A stretch of 64,000 nt of DNA, taken from NCBI GenBank assembly GCA_900766265.1, contig CAAFUS010000013.1:186001-250000 (forward strand), in the 5' to 3' direction. Shown one piece after another: positions 34,106 through 43,846 of this stretch. The position numbers and the translations under genes are program-made. The stretch's first letter is position 1, and each line of letters opens with the position of its first letter. The notes beneath the pieces were generated by a model that saw only the letters and a list, made by a program, of their open reading frames with translations, was not told the DNA's origin and ran no database searches. Source of the DNA: Pseudomonadaceae bacterium. Lineage in GTDB: Bacteria; Pseudomonadota; Gammaproteobacteria; Pseudomonadales; Pseudomonadaceae.

Positions 34106-34735
34106 TTACTTGCGCTCGTTCTTGGTGACTTCGTCGTACCACAACTCGTGGTGCTTCTTGGCCCACAGACGGCTGACGCGGCCGGACATCATGGCGCCGA
34201 AGGAGCCCTTAATCCAGATAGCGGCATAGACGTGCACGATGATCGATAGAGCCAGCACGAATGCCGCTGCGGCGTGCAGCAGCGCGCTCAGGCGGATCAG
34301 CTCGATACCGAAGAAGTGACTGAAGTACGCACGCCAGATCACCACGCCGCTGACCATCAGCACCAGCATGGTGGTGACCAGTACCCAGAACAGCAGCTTC
34401 TGGCCGGGGTTGTACTTGCCGATTGGCGGCACGCCTTCTTCTTCGTTGCGCAGCACCTTGCCGATGCTGCCCAGCCACTTGCGGTCGTTGCCGCTGAAGT
34501 AGTTGGAGCGCCAGAAGCGCACCATCAACCCCAAGAACAGAACGAACATCGCCACACCCAGGAACGGGTGAAGAATGCGCGTCCAGGGGCCGCCGCCGAA
34601 CAGGTTGCTCAACCAGAACAGTGCCGGGTGGAACAAGGCCAGTCCAGACAGGCCGGCCAGAATGAACAGGATCGCCACCGCCCAGTGGTTGCTGCGCTCG
34701 TTGGCGTTGTAACGCTGGATATCGTCTTTTCTCAT
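34106..34735 (-). CDS. fdnI: Formate dehydrogenase-N gamma subunit, cytochrome b556
   Basis: A 209-residue integral membrane protein with four hydrophobic helices (about 17-37, 51-72, 110-132, 147-170). His residues at the expected haem positions occur in the first (NHWAVAILF), second (LHPFLGVAMF) and fourth helices. It accepts electrons from FdnH and reduces quinone at the cytoplasmic side, making proton motive force by redox loop. The ATG at 34735 (MRKDDIQRYNANERSNHW) is preferred over a longer upstream frame. It lies 48 bases after fdnH. Confidence 0.94.
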   Translation of the reverse strand: MRKDDIQRYNANERSNHWAVAILFILAGLSGLALFHPALFWLSNLFGGGPWTRILHPFLGVAMFVLFLGLMVRFWRSNYFSGNDRKWLGSIGKVLRNEEEGVPPIGKYNPGQKLLFWVLVTTMLVLMVSGVVIWRAYFSHFFGIELIRLSALLHAAAAFVLALSIIVHVYAAIWIKGSFGAMMSGRVSRLWAKKHHELWYDEVTKNERK

Positions 34736-34783
34736 GATTGCCGCTCCTGTGTGCGCCGCCCGGTCAGGGGCGGCGCACACGCC

Positions 34784-35713
34784 TCAAGGCTGCCTGGGGT
34801 CGAAGGTGTGTACTGCCGGATCCTGCTTTTTAACGACAGGTTCGGCAGTGGCCTCGTGCTCCTCTTCCTCCTCCACGCGCTGCGGTCCAACCCGCACGTA
34901 GTGGAAGAAGCCGGCAAGTACCGCAGCGCCCATGGCCAGCAGCGCGAACGGCTTGGTGATCCCTTTCCACAGGCTGACCATCGGGCTGATGGTCGGCTCG
35001 TTGGGCAGGTCGGCATAGAGCGACGGCTTGTCCGCGTGGTGCAGCACGTACATGACATGTGTGCCGCCAACACCCGCCGGGTCATACAGACCGGCGTTCT
35101 CGAAGCCGCGGGACTTGAGGTCCTCGATGCGTTCTTCGGCGTGGTGCTTCATGTCCTCCTTGCTGCCGAAGACGATCGCCCCGGTGGGGCATGTCTTCAC
35201 GCAGGCCGGTTCCAGGCCGACCGTCACGCGGTCGTTGCACAGCGTGCACTTGTACGCCTTCTTGTCCTTTTCCGAGATGCGCGGAATGTCGAACGGGCAA
35301 CCGGTGACGCAATAGCCGCAGCCGATGCACTTGTCCTGGTTGAAGTCGACGATGCCGTTGGCGTACTGCACGATCGCACCCGGGCTCGGGCACGCCGTGA
35401 GGCAGCCGGGCTCGGCACAGTGCATGCAGCCGTCTTTGCGGATCAGCCATTCCAGATCACCGGCGGTGTTCTCGTGCTCGGTGAAGCGCATCAGCGTCCA
35501 GGATTCGGCCGTCAGGTCCGCCGGATTGTCGTAGGTGCCATGGGTGTGGCCGACCTCGTCGCGCAGCTCGTTCCATTCAGAGCAGGCGACCTGGCAGGCC
35601 TTGCAGCCGATGCACTTGGACACGTCGATCAGCTTGGCGACCTCGTCGACCTGGCGAATCGACGGCGGCGTGGTGGTCGTCGCGGAGCGGGCAATGATGT
35701 TCTGCGTAGCCAT
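34784..35713 (-). CDS. fdnH: Formate dehydrogenase-N beta subunit, 4Fe-4S protein
   Basis: A 309-residue protein with four ferredoxin-type clusters: CIGCKACQVACSEWN, CMHCAEPGCLTACPS, CIGCGYCVTGCPFDIPR and CTLCNDRV with PACVKTCPTGAI. One C-terminal membrane helix (ALLAMGAAVLAGFFHYV) anchors it next to FdnI. It wires electrons from the FdnG active site to the haems of FdnI. It has no signal peptide and is exported by hitch-hiking on FdnG. The ATG directly follows the fdnG stop. Confidence 0.96.
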   Translation of the reverse strand: MATQNIIARSATTTTPPSIRQVDEVAKLIDVSKCIGCKACQVACSEWNELRDEVGHTHGTYDNPADLTAESWTLMRFTEHENTAGDLEWLIRKDGCMHCAEPGCLTACPSPGAIVQYANGIVDFNQDKCIGCGYCVTGCPFDIPRISEKDKKAYKCTLCNDRVTVGLEPACVKTCPTGAIVFGSKEDMKHHAEERIEDLKSRGFENAGLYDPAGVGGTHVMYVLHHADKPSLYADLPNEPTISPMVSLWKGITKPFALLAMGAAVLAGFFHYVRVGPQRVEEEEEHEATAEPVVKKQDPAVHTFDPRQP

Positions 35714-38700
35714 TTACGCCTTCTCCAGGTTGACCAGGAACGACTTCGATTCCGGCGTCTGGGTATTACCGTCGCCGAGGTAAGGCACCAGCGTGTTGGC
35801 GATGAAGCCCGGACGCGCGATGCCGGTGAAGCCCCAGTGAATCGGGATACCGACGTGGTGGACCGTCTGGTTGTTCACCTGCAGCGGACGGATCCGCTTG
35901 GTCACCACCGCGACGCATTCGATGTAGCCTCGCTTGGAGGTCACCCGGACCCGGTCGCCAGAAGCGATGCCCTTCTCCTTGGCCAGCGCTTCGCCGATCT
36001 CGACGAACTGCTCGGGCTGAACGACGGCGTTCAGGCGGCAGTGTTTGGTCCAGAAGTGGAAGTGCTCGGTCAGGCGGTAGGTCGTCGCCGCATAGGGGAA
36101 GTCCTTCGCCTCGCCGAGGCTGTCCCATACCGAATCGAAGATCCGCGCAGCCGGGCTGCTGATGACCTTCTTGTTGTTCGGATGCAGCGGGTTGACTCCG
36201 ATCGGCGTCTCGAATGGCTCGTAGTGCTCGGGGAAGGGACCCTCGGCCATCTTGTCGACCGCGAAGAAGCGTGCGACGCCTTCCGGGTTCATGATGAACG
36301 GGTTCACCCCGGCTTCCGGCGCCACGGTCGGGCCGTAGTCGGGCACGTCGGTACCGGTCCAGCTGCTGCCGTTCCACCATACCGCCTTCTTGTTCGCCGC
36401 CCAGGGCTTGCCTGCCGGATCCGACGACGCGCGGTTGTAAAGGATGCGGCGGTTCATCGGCCACGCCCAGGCCCAGCCCAGGTGCTGCTTCATGTGGTGC
36501 GGGTCGCTGTTGTCGCGCCGCGCCATCTGGTTGCCCTGTTCGGTCCAGCTGCCGCAGAAGATCCAACAGCCCGAAGCGGTGCTGCCGTCGTCCTTCAGCT
36601 GGCCGAAGCCCGACAGCTGCTGGCCGGCCTTGATTACCGCACCGCTGGCATCCGTGACGTCGGTGACCGCGTAGCCGTTGAACTCCTTGGCGATTTCCTC
36701 AGGCGACGGCTCATGCGCAACCTTGTACGGCCAGTGCAGGTTCAGGATCGGATCGGCGTAGGCACCGCCTTCCTTGCGGTAGCGCTCGCGCAGACGCAGG
36801 AACAGGCCGGACATGATCTCGATGTCGGTACGCGCTTCCCCGGGGGCGTCGGCGGCTTTCCAGTGCCACTGCAGCCAGCGGGTGCTGTTGACCAGCGAGC
36901 CGTCTTCCTCGGCGAAACAGGTGGTCGGCAGGCGGAACACTTCGGTCTGGATGGCGGCCGTGTCGACGTCATTGAACTCACCGGCATTGCGCCAGAACTC
37001 AGCCGTTTCGGTCGCCAGAGGATCCATCACCACCAGCCACTTGAGCTTGGCCAGCGATTTGACGACGCGGTTCTTGTCCGGCAGCGAGGCGATGGGGTTG
37101 AAGCCCTGGCAGAAGTAACCGTGCACCTCGCCGCGCGACATCATGTCGAACATGCGCAGCACGTCGTAGCCAGCGCCGCCGAAGTCGAGCTTGGGCAGGT
37201 AGTCGTAGCACCAGTCGTTTTCGGCGGTGGCGGCCTTGCCGTACCAGGCCTTCATCAGGCTGACGTGGAACTTGCCGTAGTTCTGCCAGTAGGACGTCTG
37301 CCCCGGACGCAGCGGCTTGAGCGCGCGCTTGTCGATATAGGCGGTGAAGTCCTGCTCGGCATCGCCGGCCAGGGTCATGTAACCCGGCAGCAGGTTAGAG
37401 AGCAGGCCCAGGTCGGTCAGACCCTGAATGTTGGAGTGGCCGCGCAGCGCGTTCACACCGCCGCCCGGCATGCCGATGTTGCCCAGCAGCAGCTGGACCA
37501 TGGCCGCACTGCGGATGATCTGCGCGCCGATCGAATGCTGCGTCCAGCCCAGGGCGTAGAGGATCGTCATGGTCTTGCCCGGTGCCGAGCAGGTGGCGAT
37601 CTCTTCCCAGACGGTCAGCATCTTGTCCTGCGGCATGCCGCAGATCTGGCTGGCGAGTTCGGGCGTGTAGCGGCTGTAATGCTGCTTCATCAGCTGGAAC
37701 ACGCAACGCGGATGCTCGAGCGTCTTGTCGACCTTGGCGAAGCCCTGTTCGTCGAGCTCATAGCCCCAGGAGGACTTGTCCGAGTAGGTGCGCTTGTCCG
37801 CGTCGTAGCCGCTGAACAGACCGTCCTCGAAGCCGAAGCCTTCCTTCACGATGAAGGACACATCGGTGTAGTTGCGTACGTACTCGTGCTGAATCTTGTC
37901 GTTGCTGATCAGGTAATTGATCAGACCACCCATGAAGGCGATGTCGGTACCCGTGCGGATAGGCGCGTAATAATCCGACACGGCGGCCGTACGCGTATAG
38001 CGCGGATCGACGACGATCAGGCGCGCCTTGTTGTGGGCCTTCGCTTCGGTTACCCATTTGAAGCCGCAGGGATGGGCTTCAGCTGCGTTGCCACCCATTA
38101 CCAGAACCAGATCGGCGTTGCCGATGTCGGTCCAGGTGTTGGTCATGGCGCCACGGCCGTACGTCGGGGCAAGACTTGCCACCGTCGGGCCGTGTCAGAC
38201 ACGCGCTTGGTTGTCGAATCCCACCATGCCGAGGTTGCGCACGACCTTGTGCGTCAGGTACCCGGCTTCGTTGGAAGATGCGGAAGCGGCCAGGAAGCCG
38301 ACCGAGGTCCAGCGGTTGACCGTCTGGCCCTGGGCATTCTGGGCAATGAAGTTGGCGTCGCGGTCTTCCTTCATCAGGGCGGCGATGCGGTCGAGCGCCT
38401 CGTCCCAGGAAATACGCGTCCACTCGTTGGAACCCGGCTTGCGCACTTCGGGGTACTTCAAGCGGTTCGGGCTCTTGACGAAGTCCAGCAGGCCGGCGCC
38501 CTTCGGGCACAGGGTGCCGCGGTTGACCGGATGGTCGGCGTCGCCTTCGATGTGGATGATGTTCTGCGCGACGTTCTTGCCACCGTCACCCTGGCTGTAC
38601 AGGATCAGACCACAGCCGACCGAGCAGTAGGGGCAGGTGTTGCGCGTCTCTTTTGTGTGGGTCAGCTTGAACTGACGCACCTGTTCGGCGAAGGCTGGCT

Positions 38701-38785
38701 CGGGCGCCATGCCTAGTGCCGCAAGGCTGGATCCTCCAAGGCCGACGGCGGCGACCTTGAAGAATTGTCGACGGTTCATGTCCAT
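35714..38785 (-). CDS. fdnG: Formate dehydrogenase-N alpha subunit, selenocysteine-containing
   Basis: One 1023-residue protein read through an in-frame TGA at 38195-38197 (residue 197). The context on either side, NQARV-Sec-HGPTVASLAP, is the FdnG active-site sequence. A Tat signal (MNRRQFFKVAAVG) is followed by a 4Fe-4S motif (CPYCSVGCGLILY with a later LCPKGAG) and molybdopterin-binding domains, including the C-terminal cap. It oxidises periplasmic formate to CO2 at a Mo-bis(MGD)-Sec centre. A standard gene caller would split it at the TGA into 38195-38785 and 35714-38182. Partners fdnH and fdnI follow at once. Confidence 0.96.
38153..38197 (-). promoter_or_regulatory. Bacterial SECIS hairpin of fdnG
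   Basis: Starting at the TGA, the mRNA can pair CACGGCC with GGCCGTG at the base and GGCA with TGCC at the tip. The apical AAGTCTT is the type of loop recognised by SelB in other fdnG genes. It lies directly after the Sec codon, as bacterial SECIS elements must. Confidence 0.85.
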
Positions 38786-39008
38786 CGAATACTCCTATCG
38801 GGCTAAAGGTCGCCGATACTTTGCCGGCGCCAGAACACCATCTTAGCCAATCGCGACAACCGAGTGCGCTAAAAATTCCAAGATGCGAGCGATTCCCGGA
38901 TAGAAGGGGCAGGGCTTAAAGCCCTGAAATAGAGCGGTTTCCTAGTGCAATGGCCCCTCGACAGCAGGTTGCGCGACGGACGGTAAGACTAAAGTCTAAA
39001 GGCGCGCA

Positions 39009-39035
39009 TAAAAAAACCCGGACATGGTTCGGGTT
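39009..39035 (-). terminator. Rho-independent terminator of the Tim44-domain gene
   Basis: On the minus strand, AACCCG pairs with CGGGTT across a nine-base loop and is followed by a run of T (39016 down to 39010). It lies 18 bases past the stop of the Tim44-domain gene. Confidence 0.85.
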
Positions 39036-39052
39036 CTTCAAGCGAGGCGCGA

Positions 39053-39880
39053 TCAGCCGTTCTGGCGAATGCCCGCCACCAGCCAGGGCTGGTTCTCACC
39101 CTGGACGCGTTCCATCCGCCAGCTTTCGCTGAACGGCTCGCCTTGGTCGAAGCGCGAGGTCTTGGAGACGCCGATGAAGGTCAAGGTCGCGATGGTCTTG
39201 TCGGCCTGATCGTCGACACCGTCGAGCTGGATTTGCAGATCGTCGATGTAGGTGGACTGGTAGCCTTCGCCTAGTTCCGCACGCTCGCGCTTGAGGAAGT
39301 CGAGCAGCTGCGGGGTGACGAACTCGGCGATTTTGTCCATCTCGTTGGCATCCCAGTGCTGTTGCAGCGAAAGGAAATGCTCGCGGGCGGCAGAAACGAA
39401 GTTCTGCTCGTTGAACCAGCTCGGGGCATTGATCACCGGTGCCGGAGTCACGTTGCTGGCGCTGCCGCCGAAGATCGACTGCTGCGGCATTTCACGCTGC
39501 ATCGGTGCATGGCCGGCCACGGCAGGCTGCTGCTGGCGACGGCGAGCGGCCAGGAAACGGAACAGCAGGAACCCGATGATCGCGAAGATCAGGATGTCCA
39601 TGAAGTTGATGCCTTCGAAGCCACCCCCCATGAACAACGCGGCGAGCAGGCCACCGGCGGCCAGTGCGCCGAGCATGCCGAGACCACGGCTGGCGGCCGA
39701 AGGCTGTTGACGGCCAGCCTGGGCGGCGTCGGTGCGCTGGGTTTGCGGTTGCGCCTGACGCGACTGATGGCTCGGTGCGGAGCCGAAGCTCTTGCCACCG
39801 CCGAAACGTTTGGCATTGGCATCGAGACTGAGGGTCAGACCGATACACAGCGCCATGAAAAGGCTAAGCACACGATGCAT
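39053..39880 (-). CDS. Tim44-like domain membrane protein
   Basis: A 275-residue protein. The N-terminal hydrophobic segment (about 3-20) looks like a signal peptide or anchor. A Gln/Ser/Arg-rich stretch (about 25-65) precedes a Gly-rich hydrophobic segment (GMLGALAAGGLLAALFMGGGF) and a membrane helix (FMDILIFAIIGFLLFRFL). The C-terminal Tim44-like domain (about 150-270) has FVSAAREHFLSLQQHWDANEMDKIAEFVTPQLL. Bacterial members of this family are poorly characterised. Its own terminator follows, so it is likely transcribed alone. Confidence 0.88.
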   Translation of the reverse strand: MHRVLSLFMALCIGLTLSLDANAKRFGGGKSFGSAPSHQSRQAQPQTQRTDAAQAGRQQPSAASRGLGMLGALAAGGLLAALFMGGGFEGINFMDILIFAIIGFLLFRFLAARRRQQQPAVAGHAPMQREMPQQSIFGGSASNVTPAPVINAPSWFNEQNFVSAAREHFLSLQQHWDANEMDKIAEFVTPQLLDFLKRERAELGEGYQSTYIDDLQIQLDGVDDQADKTIATLTFIGVSKTSRFDQGEPFSESWRMERVQGENQPWLVAGIRQNG

Positions 39881-40067
39881 TCTGTATTCCCACTGATAAC
39901 TGAAAGGGCGTTACGCGCGTCATCCTGCCCAGCCGGGGAGGCATTGGCCAGGGGGAGTATGTTACCGGCTTTTGCCTCGCTCGCCGGCACTGCCCCTTGG
40001 CCGCGTCTGGTCCGCGCCCTGCGCCCTTTCGTCGGGTGTAGGGCGAGACACCGAGATGGCTGGAGAG

Positions 40068-40085
40068 CGGAGCCCTAAGGCTCCG
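40068..40085 (-). terminator. Weak terminator hairpin after the TRAP binding-protein gene
   Basis: A 7-base perfect stem, CGGAGCC and GGCTCCG with a four-base loop, starts 16 bases past the stop of the TRAP binding protein (minus strand). No strong U run follows, so efficiency is doubtful. Confidence 0.45.
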
Positions 40086-40100
40086 TTCTGGGCAGCTGGC

Positions 40101-41198
40101 TCAGCGCCAGTTGTAGAGCTCCTTCTCGGAGATCTCGTGCATCGGCTTGACCTGCTCCTGGAACGCCTTCATCGAGGCCCAAATGCGCCCGTTCAGCTCG
40201 CTCTGGCTGGCCAGGGCGGCGAGCACCTGCTCGGACTGCTCGTACATCGCGTCGAGCACCTCGTCGGGGAAGCGCCGGAGCTGCATGCCCTGCTGCTTGA
40301 GCTCTTCCAGCGCGATGGCGTTGTGGTAGACGTAGTCGTCTGCCATGTCCTGGTTACCCGCGCGCGCCGCCTCGGTGACGATCGCCTGCAGGTCCGCCGG
40401 CAAGCTGTCGAAGGCCTTCTGGTTGATCAGCATCTCGATCACCGCCTGCGGCTCCTGCCAGCCAGGGTAGTAGTAGTACTTGGCCGCCTTGTGCAGGCCG
40501 AACGCCAGGTCGTTGTAGGGGCTTACCCAGTCGGTGGCGTCGATCGCGCCGGTCTGCAGTGCGGTGAAAACCTCGCCGCCGGGCAGGTTGACGGAAGTCG
40601 CGCCGAGACGGCTGAGCACTTCGCCGCCGAGCCCAGGCATGCGGATTTTCAGGCCCTTGAGGTCGGCCAGCGAGTTGATCTCCTTGTTGTACCAGCCACC
40701 CATCTGCATCGTCGAGTTGCCTGCCGCGAGTGGTTTGACGCCGTAGGGGGCGTAGGCCTCTTCCCAGAACTTCAGGCCGCCGCCCTTGTTCAGCCAGGCG
40801 TTCATCTCCAAGGTCGAGAGCCCGAAGGGCACCGAGGTGAAGAACTGCGCGGTGGGTACCTTGCCACGCCAGTAGTAGGCGGCGCCGTGACCGATTTCGG
40901 CGGTGCCGCGCGAGACCGAGTCGAAGACCTCTAGGGCCGGTACCAGCTCGCCGGCGGCGTAGACGCGAATGGTCAGGCGTCCGCCGCTCATGGCGTTGAT
41001 GCGTTCGGCCAGGCGTTCGGCTGAAGTGCCGAGGCCGGGGTAGTTCTTCGGCCAGGCGGTGACCATCTTCCAGTTGTAGGTCTTGGCTTGTTCGGCCTGG
41101 GTATCGCTGGCCGGGCCGGGTTTGTCGTCATTGCAGCCGGCGAGGCCGAGGATGGCGAGCAGGGCAGCGGCAGCACCGTACAGGTGGCGGCGTTTCAT
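40101..41198 (-). CDS. TRAP transporter solute-binding lipoprotein (DctP family, TakP-like)
   Basis: A 365-residue precursor with a lipoprotein signal ending LGLAGC (lipobox Cys about 22). The mature part has YNWKMVTAWPKNYPGLG, the SGGRLTIRVYAAGELVPALEVFDSVSRGTAEIGHGAAYYW block and the GLKIRMPGLGGEVLSRLGA segment. These match the TRAP DctP subfamily that includes alpha-keto-acid binding TakP; the usual Arg for carboxylate binding is in KIRMPG. No DctQ or DctM membrane subunits are adjacent, so it must use a transporter encoded elsewhere or act otherwise. Substrate not proven. Confidence 0.9.
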   Translation of the reverse strand: MKRRHLYGAAAALLAILGLAGCNDDKPGPASDTQAEQAKTYNWKMVTAWPKNYPGLGTSAERLAERINAMSGGRLTIRVYAAGELVPALEVFDSVSRGTAEIGHGAAYYWRGKVPTAQFFTSVPFGLSTLEMNAWLNKGGGLKFWEEAYAPYGVKPLAAGNSTMQMGGWYNKEINSLADLKGLKIRMPGLGGEVLSRLGATSVNLPGGEVFTALQTGAIDATDWVSPYNDLAFGLHKAAKYYYYPGWQEPQAVIEMLINQKAFDSLPADLQAIVTEAARAGNQDMADDYVYHNAIALEELKQQGMQLRRFPDEVLDAMYEQSEQVLAALASQSELNGRIWASMKAFQEQVKPMHEISEKELYNWR

Positions 41199-41415
41199 GG
41201 TGTCTCCGGTAAAAGTCGTAGGGCTGTGATGTCTCGTCGTTGTTTGGGCGGACCGGCCAGGTATTCAGCCATGCTCCTCGGTACGGTGGCGCGGGTGGCC
41301 GCCGTCTCACTGCCCTCGCTTCTTGTGGAAGTCGGCGGGCTGCCGCCGAAGCGTTCCGGCGGCGTTCCGGCATGCCGGACAATTCGTTGCTGCGGCCGAG
41401 GCCGCGAATCTGTGC

Positions 41416-43596
<2,181 letters not shown>

Positions 43597-43846
43597 CGCG
43601 CCATTCTAGCCGCAAATGCAGGCGATTCGCTTGCCAGCCTGTCCGGATCTGTCGGTGGCCCGTGCCAAAGCATGGTCAACAGGGGTGCCCTGGGCATCGA
43701 CACCCGTTAGCAATCAATGGAACGCTGCGAGTCTACGCACTTGTGTCAGGCCGAAACGGGACTAAGCTGCCAAGGTGCCAGTACGGTTTCGTTGTCCGTT
43801 CGCGAGCCCGTCACCGGTCCTGTTCGACCCAGTTATAAGAAAGTCC

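Noticed and set aside
34274..38716. A 1480-codon open frame on the plus strand across the formate dehydrogenase genes
   Set aside because: It is the antisense of fdnI, fdnH and fdnG, which are certain by motif. It lacks recognisable domains, and its length results from high GC content and codon bias.
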